Origin: Alviniconcha marisindica
Lineage: Eukaryota > Mollusca > Gastropoda > Provannidae
Assembly: GCA_018857735.1 (NCBI GenBank)
Contig: JABMCL010001079.1
Location: forward strand, 67,001-131,000
Reading direction: 5' to 3'
DNA length: 64,000 nt
Positions 44,001 through 58,700 of this stretch are shown here, one piece after another. Within the stretch, counting starts at the first letter, position 1. Every line of letters begins with the position of its first letter. The notes below the pieces were generated by a model, which had not been told where the DNA came from, did not search any database, and worked only from the letters and a program-made list of their open reading frames with translations. The position numbers and the translations under genes were made by a program.

Positions 44001-47000
44001 AAACATCAAACAAAAATGGGGCTTGAACAGGTTTGCAGCTTCATGACTGACAGAGGAAACCGGAGCCAAAAGCAGCACGGGCAAGAGAGAGTGAGACTGA
44101 AATACCTCCGTGGCGTTGGTGCCGATGATCTGCTCCAGCTTGTGCATGAAGAACTCGCAGAGAGCACACTGGGAGCTGGACACCTTGCTCTTGGGTTCCG
44201 GGGCGATGATGCGAACGGTGCCAATGTGGGAGAGAGGCACGGCACTCAGCTTGCTCTCCACCTTGGTGGCACTGCAGAAGCCAATGGTCTGGCAGATTGT
44301 CTTGGGGTCCTGCACACAGTCAGTGTATCTATAAACATCAGTGTGTATAAATTATAAAACGAAGTGTGGAAAGTAAGCTTTAAAAGGCAATCCCATGGAT
44401 TTAACTCCTTGCAGTTCCCTTGAATTTCGATCACCAGTGATCAATGGACAAACTTGCCATTTCAGCAGTTAAAAAAATGAACCTAGTATTTTTCTGCGAG
44501 AAATACATCAAGGAAACTCAGTCTGGGCAGTTTGTGTGCAAAACGATGTCATTTAAATTATTTTTCAATTAAAATTACGCAACGCAAATACGTCATGCAG
44601 CATTTTCCCTTTTGCCGCCATTTTCAATTTTGTTTGAGTTCAGCGTACACAGTGCAAGCGTATATTTGGCAAAAAAGAGTTCTGATGAGTCTTCAGACAG
44701 TGAAATGCCATATGATAGTTCAGATGAGGTCTGGGAGGAAGAGGAGGTGAGCAGAGATGATGACAGTGACAGCGGATCTGGATTTTTAGATCCAACTTGA
44801 CGGGCACCTGGCCTTCGAGTGGTGTAAGTACTTTGTTTACACTCGTCTCTCAGTGAAATCATGAGATTTCTTTGTGTTCTCATCAAAAACTACAACATTA
44901 TAGTACAGGAACTGATATTTATGCTTGCTGCTTCATTTTTCAAGCCCGAACAGTATGACCTGAAAGATTTCACCTGTGAAATTTACAGAAACGAGATTGA
45001 CCTTTGAACCTTGTCCTATGTTTCAGGTCTAGTCCATCAGTCAAACACAGCTTGTGTTCGTGACAGTTAGGTTAGTGACTTAGATTTATCTGCCATTTTA
45101 CACTCTCAGTTTCCTTCTTTTATAAAACAAGAATGCCATTGCACAAGTGTTTTTACATTTCAATTTTTACTTTGTTACTTACAGAGACCGAGGCTACAAC
45201 ATGCAGGACTCGGGAACAAGGAACCCCCTGCCCCCCTTCCGCCCTGCTCATCCACCTGGTGTCTACATTGAGGACTGCAAGACCCGTGCTGACATCGGCA
45301 AGTTTCTGCGTCCCGTGGACTTTTTAAAACAGTTTTTTACCCCTTGCCTGATAGGCATGTTGTATACTTACACAAATGATTATGCAAATACTGCTGGGCC
45401 CCAGAAACCTTCCCTCTACCAGTCATGAAGTAACACCTACCCTGCAGTTTTATCGTTTTATTGGTCTTTTGATGTACATGAGCATAGTGCATAGTATATA
45501 ACACTCTGCGTAAAACAAATAAATGGTGGAAAACTCTCTTTTACCACTTTCTTGATATTGCACGTGTGAATGCATTTATTTTGTTTGAAGATTTCAGAAA
45601 GATGCATGCAGATATATACCAGAACTACAAAGACCTGACAGATATGGACAGCTAGACTTTACAACAGAGTTGATTAGGCAGCTAGCAGATCTTGATGTAC
45701 ATGCTGATGTTCCTCTTGTTTCCCAAAAACGTGTGTTCACAACGCATTCAATTATTCCTGTTATGACCAAGGATTTTTTTTTTTAATGTTACAAAGAGAA
45801 ACAGAAAGAGCAGAAAACAAATGTCAAATGCATGGGCTGTGAGACTTACCTGTGTTTCCAGAGTGACAGAAACTGTCTGCTCAGTTTTCATGAGTGTTAG
45901 TGTAATTCACTGTAATGTGTGTGTGTATGTCGCGCTCCATTTTCAATGGCTGCCATGCTTGAACATTATGAAATCTGTTTGTGATTCCAGGGATTGTGAA
46001 AACATGTCAGTGTTATAACAAATGTAATATCTATTGCATATTGCCTTGTGGTAGGTAGGTAGTGTTGCTTAATGTCCTCACATGTCAGTTGACATATTAG
46101 GGACAAGCTGAGACCAATGCCGAAGCATGGTTCAATATAGCTTTACGTCCACGGAAACCAGAAGGCTCGTTAGGACGGACAGCCCAGGACGGCCACCTCG
46201 ACTCTCACACAGCTCCTGAACTATGATGCCTTGTGGTGTTGAGCATTAGCCTTATTACTGCCTTTATAGGTGATGTTTTCATGTGGTTTGGTGAAATTGA
46301 TTTTGGTAAGCTTCCATTTCTGGAGCATAAAATCTATAAATTTTGACTTACATGTGTGAAACTTGGCTTGTTTGATGGGGCAATGGTTCTTGTTCAATAA
46401 TAATTAACTGCTGTTGAACTAGGACAGATATCCTGATTTTTTTGTTCATTATGAAAGACGAATGAGTGAATGTGCATGGCAATTTCTATTTTTCGTAACA
46501 CAGTCAGTCACATGACAACACACCAAATAACGCAATTTATAAAACAAAACTTGAATTTAAAAAGCCCACCTATTTCTGCACATTTTGACATATTACAAAC
46601 GCATTTTTATCCTTAGGTATAACTTCTTTGAGCACTTGAAAAACATTCATAGAGAATACGTACAAAAGTGTCAAAATCACAAGAATTGTTGAGAGCTACA
46701 CTATTTGAAATGCTGTTTTGGACACCGTTTATTATATATACTGTTGGGATGGGGGGGAGTCTTTTTTGTTTGTGTTTTGGTCCACTTAGTAAACTGTGAA
46801 ATAAAAAATACGTTCAGTCTTATTCTTGACCATCAAAATCATTCAAAACAGAGCAGACCAGTTGCATACCAAATTTGCAAACTACTATTTTTGGCACATC
46901 AGCCCTCCCCCCATTATTTTTATATTACTTAGTGCCTCCGTAAATCATCATAAAATCCTTATGTCCATCAACGACAGACACATGCATTTGTAGGGTGTGT

Positions 47001-47028
47001 GCATGCATGTGTGTGTGTGTGTGTGTGT

Positions 47029-47071
<43 letters not shown>

Positions 47072-50000
47072 AATTGTGCACCCACATGTGCTTGTGTGTG
47101 TGTGTGCATTACAATGTGTTTTTGAGTGTGATGAATGCAAGCCTCTATAGGCCTTTGTGAGTACTGGGCACCATAAAAAATCCATCACTACTACTACTTT
47201 TTAAAAACCTTGTGATTCCTACTTACCAACTCAGCAACCAACACCTGGAACACCAGTGGTCCATACTGGGACACAAAGGTCTTGCACTGAAAGAAGAAAA
47301 AACATGAACGTGTCACAAGCAATCATCTGGCTAAGTTAAGTTGTTCTTACACCAAAATACTGTAATTCATCACTTACCCATGTAAACAATAAAAATAATT
47401 GCAAGAAACTACAACCTGATGGAGCGACACTTTCCAACAGGGAAATGTGTACAGAAAATGTAATCGACACCAACAAACTGTGATTTGTATCAAAGCACAT
47501 TTATGCGTATCAGGTTTCAAAATGTGCTGCATGGATTTCAGAAAGGAAAAGAAATAGAGCCAAGAAACAGGAACAGAACACACACCAAAAAGCCATGACA
47601 TACCGTAGCTGAAAGGCTCCCTGGAAGCAGGCTGCACACATTGTTTTCCAAGTCACTCAAGATGTCTTCCTGCAAAGTTCAAAATAACCATAAAATCAGT
47701 ATCAACTTCAATATCAACTCCTCTGCATACGCAGAGCAGAATTATTCCTCACATTTGCAAAGCATCATCACTGCAGTTCTTCTGCACCCGCAGTGCAATG
47801 ACGGCAAATCTGCATTTATTGTGGAACCCTACATTTCCATCAGGAAACTAAGTTGCTTCACTCTTTCTTTGCCATTGTTTCTGATCAACTCATCACTGAC
47901 TCACAAGCAGTTTCAGCTGCTGTGGCTAAGCAACCAATTTTACCAGACACTTCAAAACCCAAATGACTGGTTCGCCACCAGTTCACTGACAACAGTTTTC
48001 AAATATATTCAAATGTCACCATGTTGTTTATTAGTTAGTCTTCATACTTCAAAACCGTGACAAAAACTGCTGATCAATTCTCTGGAACTGTGATTCAGCA
48101 GCCCTCAGCACAAAGTATCACCGGTTTTCCATACAACTTAAACTGAAAAGCACAGAGGACATTTGACCATTTCACTGGCAAGAAACATATTTTGTGTCAC
48201 CAGCCAAAAACAACCCAAACCTGACAAGGACAATCTCAGCATTGACGGAGGTGATAAACTTCCACTAACATGACAGTGATGGTCTCAGTGTTGCTTTTAA
48301 TCACTCATCAAATGGATGAAGAAGCAGAAAGGAGCCTGCAGCGGCTTTGAATCTGTTCCCTTCCAGCAAAGCTGTAAAACAACCTACCTGCAGGGTGGTG
48401 TCTCTCAGAGTGTTCTGCACATCCTGGGCGATGCTTTGGCACAGATCACAGGACATCTGGCCTCTCTGGCGCTAAACACAAAGTGATGCTAATCTAAGAT
48501 CGTGACTGCATAATGAAGTTTATTTACAAATATCTATCAAACTGGAAAGTGGCAGTATAAAACAGAATAAGCAAGTGAAATTAATAATATGAAAAGCAAA
48601 CCTTTTGGAGGTTTGGGCAAAAGCCAAGACTGTTTTACAGCGCACTATCTTCAAAATACACTTCATCACTATGTCTACTGTTTTACAGCGCACTATCTTC
48701 AAAATACACTTCATCACTATGTCTACTACACTTTGTACAGCCAGACTCCAAATTGCAAAATATACAAGCATAGGCCAGTTTGGACTGTCCAAACCCTGTT
48801 AATACTCTGAAAAAGGGCACATGTTAATGCTTTTGTCAAAATGGACACAGAAGGCTTGATGCTTTTATATTGTATCAAGTTTTTGCCATCAGCAAATGGC
48901 ATCATGCAGACAAACATTCTGTGTGGGATTAATCAAATAAATGATTAAAGTTCTTTTAACCCCCCTCCCCCCTCTCCCAGCTACTCCAAGACACATCATC
49001 CCAAATACACTAGTTCAAGTTTTGCACATAAGGATCTGACACAGAAAGAAAGATACTAATCATGCAATACCTTGGCCATCATGTTCTTGACCGAGTTCAT
49101 AAGCGTAGTGTGGGTCTGGCTGGAGCACATTTGCAGCACAAAGCATATGTCTTGAGGGTCCTAACAAAAACAAACAAAAAATGCAACCAGTGGTGGTGGG
49201 GGGGTTGGGGAGGGGGGGGTATGTGTAACAGAAACCAACAGATTCAAAATAATAACAGCATTGTATTGACAGCAAACTGACTGACAACAAGAAAAGCAAT
49301 TGCTCAAGCAACTCACATTTTAAAGGATTTGTTACTAATAGTTAACCCCTTCCCTGTCTTTATTATGGCATATGATGTGACTGGCAAAGTTCTCTCCACC
49401 TTCTTCTAGGATGCTGTCGAACTTCCTGCTTCCATTCTAGCTTCGCACAAATTCCTGCATGCAACACAGTTCTCAAAAGCAGCAGTTTTCGACAGCTTAA
49501 CCTCTTCTCCAGACTGTTCTTGGAAGGAAACAGTACCCAAAATGGTGTTGGTTTTTGTCGTGCTTTTAAAAAATGTTTCTGTAATAAACACTGAAATGGA
49601 GAAAGAAATACAAATAACAATAATTCTTAAAAAAAGAACAAGAAAAGCATCAAATGCTCGGAGGATTGATATTCAAAATGGGAAAGCACAACCCATTTCC
49701 TCCCTTGAACAACCTCAAGTCTTACTGGAAAAGTGGAAGTCAGGTGCAGAGACCTTTTTTTTCCACCTTCCTTTATTCGTACATTGTTTAAAATTAATGA
49801 TAAGAGAACTTGCTCAAAAACAGACCCTTTCATTTTCAATAGCTTTTCATAATTATGCATTGCGAATTCAAACCAGTAAACTTACCATCTGCTGGTAGAT
49901 AATTTTAAAGATCATGTCAGCATACTGGTCAACCAGCTGGTCACACTGCAACACAAGGCACACCAAATCTATTTGTGTAACCTGCACTGTAACTTCCAAT

Positions 50001-53000
50001 CCAAATAGTAAAATTGCAGGACTATTTTCCATTCTTATTGTCAATAATGCTATGTCTCCAGTGCACCCCATGCCTGTAAACATTGGTTTATCCACAGTTC
50101 TGGCTCCCTCAAACAGCAAGTGCGTGGGCACTGGACTTGAAAGGCGTCTTATCCTCACACAGCAGCAAGGTCATTAATTTTCTCTGAAACTATAAGCGTA
50201 AGTAAGTTGGTGTTTTACGCCCAGTCAACCGGTGTGGTTATATCAAGGCGATAAACTATAAGCGATCCACCTTATAAAGTACCACTCCCTTAGTGACTTA
50301 AGACTACAAAATGTCTAGTGTACGACAGGTTAGGGCCTGTGCTTAAAACATTTTCCTTTTCTTCTGAGACACAGGCGGGAATTATTTTTTCGATTTTTTA
50401 AACATGACTTGCACAGTGCCAACAAGGAACAAAAGTGAGGCAACTCCAGCTCTCTGGGCTGTTTATTCCTGGTGCTGCGGAAAGCCAGCCATCACCCTAC
50501 CTGTCAGCTTCTGCAGCTCTGCCTGGCCAAGCAGTTATCACAGAGGGGCCATCTAATACTACAACCCAGTAGGGCTTCTCTCTGCAGGACTTACCTGACG
50601 CTCCAGAGGTCCAACCCTGCTGCAGACCAAGCTCTTCACTATGGCCTCTGCCTGACCCTGTCCATCAAAAACAACAAGTTATCTTCCTGCCCATAAGTCC
50701 CCCACCCTTTGCCACAAACGGCCAACACCAATCATCGCTAAAAATGCAACGGTGGATTCGTACCTTCGACTTCAACAATTCAACAGCGTCCAAGCAACAT
50801 GTACACAAACAGTGTAAGAATTTTAACAACACAAAAATTAAATGCATATACGGAAAGTGTTCTTTATTTAAAAACCACTAAGATCAAAACTGATACAGAC
50901 TAAAAAGGGTCAATATATGACTCAATATAAAAGTAACAAAACAGTTACCTCTGAGTTTTTAAAGATCTGGCGGATGTCACTGAAGAAATTGACACAGTCA
51001 GTACAGTAGTCACCAGCCACCTGAACACGCAAAAAAGCAAAGATCTGTCATCAATAATGTGAAAAGGCTTGCAAGTTAAGCCACTCAAGTTTCACCCATG
51101 ATAGGACCCCTGGTCTATTCTGATGCCAGCTATGCAGCACTACTGTGTGCATGTCGGAAGATTTTTATTATTTTTATCTTTAACTGAGTTTAAGGAGCGC
51201 AACATGTCAAAATAATGTAAAGAAAACGTGAGTCACAATGCTCTCCTAAATCCAAAGAATACCTGCATCATATATATAGCAAAGCAACGCAGCTAAACTT
51301 AAAGCAAGTACACTTTGTTTCACAACAGAACTTCCACGCTCATTTCTTCAACTTGTCTCCAAAAACAACAAGATCAAATCAAAAAGAACCATCATCAACA
51401 CCACCAAAAACAACATACACACACAAATGACTGATGTCACCATTCTCAAATACACTTGATCTCCCTTTAAGACAAATTGCTGATGAAATTCTGCTTCAGA
51501 CAGAGTTTAATGATTTAACATTTCCACTGCATAGTAACAATGCACCAACACATCAAGTTTGCACTGTTTAAGTACCATGTATCTGAGATTTTCTTCTTTA
51601 AGACACTTTTGCAAAGAAGCCTTTTTTGCCTGGGGAGGGTTCCACTCAGTAGATACATGGTGCCACATTCAGTTTCCACCCACCTTGGCAGGGTGTGCCA
51701 CAGTGTCCTTAAAGCCACCACAGAGTCCAAGTGCAGATGCCACATGCATGGAAGGCTGCAACATATGCAACGTATCACTACCTTCCAGTATTCACCAACA
51801 CGCCAGCTTTCAAGCAGTAACAAAATGAGGGTCATACCAGGGGTGCCCCAAACAAAGTTCAACAACAGTTGATTAAGCGTAACTGAAACTAGTAAAAGCC
51901 AGGCATGTGCCAACATAGGGACAGGGCAGGAGTTTTGCTTCTGCAAGCACAACTACATATATATATATACTGGCTTCAGTTGAAGGAGGTGACTGGTGTC
52001 TCAGGATCACCAATGGGAAAGAGTGATTCTGCAGGTATAACTATAGATATTAGCTTCAGTTGAAGGTGACTGGTGTCTCAGGATCACCAATGGGAAAAGG
52101 TGATTCTGCAGGTACAACTACAGACACTTGCTTCAGCTGAAGGAGGTGACTGGTGCCTCAAGATCACCAATGGGAAAGAGTGATTCTGCAGGTAGAACTA
52201 CAGATACTGGCTTCAGTTCAAGGAGGGGATTGGTGTCTCCGGATCACCAGTGGGAAAGAGTGCTTCTGCAGGTACAACTACGGATATTTTAGTTGAAGGT
52301 GTCTCAAGATCATCAATGAGAAAGAGTCGCAAAAGAGGGTGGGAGAATGAGGAGGGGGGCAGATGGCTAAGCAGCAACCATCAGTGCTCAAGTCCACCTT
52401 CTGAAACCAGGAACAGTACTATATAGGCACTGATTACTTCAACCATCACTAATTCTACCAACTTCATTTTTTTATGTCAAATCAATGAATGATGGCCTTT
52501 AACATCAAAGCACTGAACCACCTGACATTAGACTGATTAGTAGCATGTGTACAGACGGCCCAAGGCAAAACTTAAAAGATACATGTGTTATACCAGATGT
52601 GATCCTAGAATGATGGTATGTACCTTTGGTGGAGTTTATGTAGCCTGTATTTACTTGCAAGTTAGGTCAGATTTAATGTAGGCGATTTAGATCTTTGTTG
52701 TTGTGTTCATATGTCTTTTGCGCACATACTGAGCCCCTTTGTTGATTGTAGACTGACGGCACTGTACACCCACAAATTCTTCACCCTCTAATTAAAAAGT
52801 AACACCAGTAAAAAAAAAAAAAAAGATGAAATGAAATAAAACTTAACACTTTCCAAATTATAAAAGGTACTATATTAATATATACTGATAATAGTATACA
52901 TATATATATATATATATATAATATGATTGATATCCAGCTCATCAACCTCAGGTAGCAAGGAATGTGGAGCAAGGACAGGATTTGTACATGGTCTTTGAGT

Positions 53001-54011
53001 ATTACTGTAATCAAATTCCATCCGCCCCCCCCCCCCCCCTCACCTCCACAGTATCATGTGAAGACTGAAGGGTACAACTGACTCACCAGGTCACTCTTCA
53101 GCAGCATGAGGACTTCCTTCTGGTCATGCACCATCCGCTCCTTGCACTGTAAGAACAAATGTCAAAGTTCCAATGACTTTACTGCTCGGTTACAACTATG
53201 ATGAAAACAACAGAAAGATTTCTCATAAATTTTCAGTTTCACTGCAACACAGTTTTTAACAAACTGTAGACTTAGAACACATCTCAATAAGCATGCTTAT
53301 TCAGATCACATTGACAACCATTTAACTTCATGAAAATCATCCATAAATGTTTCACTCGGACAGCAAACTGTTGAACACTTGCTCCTTGAATCACAAGCAT
53401 ACATAATGTGTCAGTTTGCATGGCCGTGATGTGCTACAGAAGCTGATGATCATTGACTGACTGACCGATTGACAATGAAATAACCTAAAGCAAAGCCATG
53501 CTCATTGCTCCGTGAATACAAAATGACAAAAGCACAAGTCAGCGTTTCCAAACCAGCACTTACCACAGATCGCCTCTCTGCCAGCATTCCAGCGCAGCCC
53601 ATAGCCATCTGGCCCAGCACATCTGACTGTCGTGAAATAACAACACCAACAACTTACAAGCCATGACAATAAGAATTCAGAGGTCAACTATGATCAAGGC
53701 TATGATGAAGAAAAATAAATGGAGTTCACAAACGACAGGACAGGGAAAAACATCCAGTTTCCACAATAATCACACAATGAATGTTTTGATAGTTTCACAA
53801 TGATTATGATATGAGAAAGTATGTTCTGACTCTGGAAGACAGCCAAAATCATATACAGGGACAGCTATGGTACAGGCATTGCATTTACACTAAAAAACAT
53901 AAAAATACATAACAATGTGAATCAACTTCTAGCTGTAGGGTGCCTGGACAGTTACAATAATTATGAATATGAATCATAATTCATATCTGCACATATTACA
54001 ATTTGCATGAT

Positions 54012-54080
<69 letters not shown>

Positions 54081-55724
54081 ATCTACACTCTGTTCCAACA
54101 CAAAAACAGGGGTTACCTAACGGATCATGTCGCACAAACACAAACAACATTCCTTGTTTAGAACAACACACAACAGACAAGTATGATTTACAAGCTAAAA
54201 TTGTCATCATGCTAATCCCTGTACTTACATTACTTGATTTACGAACACCATCAAGAACCTTGATGACATCGAAGCAAGTTTCCGTCTGAAAACACAAGAT
54301 GCATGTATTATGCATTTTAACAGTTAACTGCAATCAACTGTCACATCATAACAGTAAACTCAAGTATCTCACTCTCAGTAGTTGTCTTCTTTTTGTATAT
54401 AACAAAGGGAGAAACTGTACATACTCAAATGGCTGGTGTTTTAAGGCTGTTAAATTAATATTATGATTATAATAATACTTTGTAACAGTTTATGTGTACA
54501 TGTACAATATAAATACATAAATGTATGTACTGTGTGTATGTGTGCTGTAATTTGATGCCTGCATAAAAGTTGCCATGTTTGACTTTCATTTTCCTTCTAA
54601 TGTAAGGTAAAATGAGGTAATTCTTCTAATGTACACGTATGCACAATGCTGAAAGCACCAAAAACATTGTTACACTTCAATAAAAAAAAAACTTTAAAAA
54701 AACTCAAAAGCTTCTAATATATTACATTTACCATATCCTGGTCTCACCCAATACTTTTATGTGTGACAGATAGCTCTATCTACTACTAATAGTTGCTACT
54801 TGTAATAGTAGTACATAAGTAGTATTACTTCTAGTACCTACCACCAGTTTTTAGTACCTACCACCAGTTTGTCTCCCTCTCTCACCAATTACAAAAGAAT
54901 ACCTCTGACTACCACAGACTGCTATAATACTAGTGATGTAGCACAATTCAAATTTATCTGTCTGTCCTGTTTTTTGTCCTCAGATGACCACGTGTGGTTG
55001 ACAAGACATTAAGATTCAGTTACCAAAGTTCTACTAATTGTCCTCTCTTTCTCTTATGATGGTAATAAACAGTTATTGCTCAGTACAATGCAACTCAAAA
55101 ATCCATCTCTCTCTCTCACTCTCTCATTCATACACACACATGCACACAAAGTATGACTGATACAGTGATTGACTGTGATAAACATACTGTTACGCTGACA
55201 TACACACAGGAACAGACACCATCCCCAACCCACACACTTACTGAACCAGTCATGCCATCACGCTGGTTCTTCCAGACTGTGGCCATGCAGTGCTGCACAG
55301 CATTGCACTCCTTGGCATGGTGAATGTTGCTGCACCAGTAGGAGGGACCGTAAGTGCATTTATTGCTGCCGAGCAGGGCGCACTGGCCTGGAGAACAAGC
55401 AAAAACAAGTTGGTGTTTAAAAGTATTCATCCACTCAGAAAAGCCAACTCTCTGTCCTGTATTCCTAGCTCGAAGTGCAATTGTGATGAACCACCAGATG
55501 GGGCAACAGTCAAAGAAACCAAAATAATCATGAATAATCATGTCCGCTCCAGCATTCAAGTACCAAAGTATGCATGCACTTTAAGCAACGGAGTAACACC
55601 TAGCTCAAATTTCCTGTCTATGGGACAAAACCCAAGTTTGTTTTGAGAGCTCCAGTGAAATAAATCATAAAGACAACCAAGAATGAAATATGAAATGGGA
55701 TTGCTGTAGTAACCTGTCATATAT

Positions 55725-55797
<73 letters not shown>

Positions 55798-58700
55798 TTC
55801 AATGTTGACTGCTTATCTGTTATGTTCAGCAATGTTGAACATTTTCAGTCTTTACTGCTTTACTGCTTATCTGTTATTGTGTTATTAAAATATGTATACT
55901 TTTGTGCTTCCTTTTTAACTAACCCTGACTTCATCATCCACTGTCTGTGAAACTAACTTCCTATCATAAGGATATTCATGACAACTTGTTTATAAGTATA
56001 ACTGTGATCTCATTTGCCCTGATATAACCATGATGGTTGACTCGGCATAAAACACCAAATTACTTACTTACTGTGATCTCATCATGCAGGTCATGACTTA
56101 TTCAGTTACTCATTAATTGCTGCCAACCCAATTGATGAAAAATAATAAATTATGTATCATATCTTATTTGTCTTCTTCTTTTTGTCAACTTGTGATGTTG
56201 ATTGACAATCACCACCTGCATGACTGTTCCGTCAATGAGGTTACTGGTATCACTATCGGGTGTCTGTACTGCACTTTTCTTTTAACAATATTAATACTAA
56301 TAATGTACATTTATCATGCGCTCATCAACCCTGGCCGCTTACATAATACATACTAACCTAAACATAATATTATATATATGCACATGTAGAGTACAGTCCT
56401 ACTATTGTACTAATGCAATTTACACAAACTCAAAGTATTCTTTGAAGTATTTCAGACTTTAAAAACAACAAAAACTAAAGCCGATGTTACTACGTCATCG
56501 AGAGACACAAAGGTATCAAGAGTGTGGCCCAGCCGTAGTGGTAAAGATGTTTCTGGTAAAGTCCACTTTTTAAGTTTACGTCTTGCAAAGAATGAGACCT
56601 GTCCATATTGGCATAATATGTTAGTTTTAGCCTTGCATCCACTTGACCTGTTACTTGGTGTCATTGTTAATTGTGATAGTGTGTCATACATAGACTCACT
56701 TTGGTTAAGTTTGTGAGTGAGTGGAGTTTGCTCTGAATCTGATGAGCACGGATGATCAGCGTCCATAAACAAATTAGCATCAGTATTACTAAGGCTAAGC
56801 TTGCCTTGCTGTTTTCTGTCACTATTGGAGGGTCAGCAGCCAAACTAATCTAACACCACCAAGCCACATGGTATGGTAGACTGGTACCACAGGCACATGC
56901 GTAAGAGGTACTGTCAACTGAAGTATTGTTCAAGTAAAAAGCACTCACTCTTCTCTGGGTGGTTCTGACCCTAAAACAGGAATATCATGTTCTCAAGGTG
57001 TTTGGGTCCCATACCATTACCAAATCGGCACTCACACACTGGACTTTCTCCTCATGTCTGCCACAGGGAGCTTTAATTTGATGTTTCTCCTCAAGAGCTT
57101 GAAGAAGCCATGGGCCTTAGTCTTACTGGCAGCCTTTGCTGTGATGGCATCAGTGTGGTTGTCCTAGCTGACTTCCTTGAGAATGGTAACTGGTGCTGCC
57201 AGTATACTTTAACTTTACTGTCACTACAGTCCTCAGTCGTGAACTCTTTTATCAAATTGTACACATAAATACATATAATATAGCTCATATGCTGTAAATT
57301 TCAAGGATCACCAATATGCAAAAAAAGTTTTTAATGCAAAATAAACCCTGCTTATGCAATTGCTCAACCCCTATGCATTTACTATATATATATGCAAAGA
57401 AGTCAAGATCTGTATGACATAATGCATTTTAAGGCCTTAAGCATCTCTCTCTTGCTCAGTCTCTCTGATGTTGCATTGTGAAGTCAGTTGTAAGAATATA
57501 CCAAATCCGACAGCTGCCAGGCCAGGGTGAGTGACATCAAATGAGGTCAGTGGTAGTTCAATGCCTACGTCAGTTTCTGGATGCATTACTAGTTTCCTGC
57601 CATTCATTTGCGTATATGAGATTGGGACCAACCACGTTTTGCAGCTCAGTATAAAAATAATGTAGTGAAAGCCAACACAAAAAACTCTGATGTCTTTTTT
57701 ACTCTCTCTCTCTCTCTCTTCTTTTTATTAATTTTTTAGTCATGAGTTCCTGCCACCAGTTAGCTCTGTGCCGGCTGACAAAACTCAAGAGGGTAAACAA
57801 ACCAGCCAGGAATCTGCCAGGACCAGTGAACGGCTGAGATCTAACCAGGCACCTGTAAAAAATGTCAACTGCCATGGAGGGTCCCAAGCCTGCGGATACT
57901 GAAAATAGTTGTGCTGTTATCCGTCAGGCTTGCACAGAGTTATGCAGTAGGCATGAGACAGAGAGGCAGAATTTCAACTACATAAGTGCAGGAATGGATT
58001 GTTCTAAAAAAAAATATAAAAAAATCAGTCAGTATGTGTAGTGTCATCTCAAGACACTGCGATTGCTGTATGCCAGTTCTAAAACATTTGCAACCCCTGA
58101 ATTTGTATCAAAGTGTTTCATAAACCTTCCAACATTTGACTGTTGTTGCACACCTAAATTATGGCCAGTAAACACTCCTGTGGCAGTGTTTACAGCAGGG
58201 TGTAGCACTTGCAACCATGAAGTGGGATTTCTGCCATAGCTTCATACCATGTGTGTTTGTGTGAGAGAGATTTTTTTTTGGGGGGGGGGGGGGGGGGGGT
58301 GCATAGATCTGAGTTTGTATTTTCTGCATGTGTATGTGCATTCCTAGATTTGAATGGTTCTGCTACTGCCAGACACAATTTCAACCCTCCTTATAAACAC
58401 TTTAATTAAAATTATTGTATAATTACTTCACTGAAAGTGAAACACTCTTTGTCTTTGTGACATGTATACATGTCCAAGTTGGACAGCCTGGACATGCAAA
58501 ACCTTTTCTGCAAATGATGTACTCTTTTCAACTTATCCAAGAAACTACATGCAGTGTATACATGTCTACATTTCTGACCGATTCAGGATATTCCCAAAGG
58601 TAACTATAAAGTGTAATGCTTACTGACTTTCTTCTTCTTCTGTATACAGTGTCCAACTTCCTCATTACGAAGATTCTGACGCTTTTAGTGCATGCTGGGT

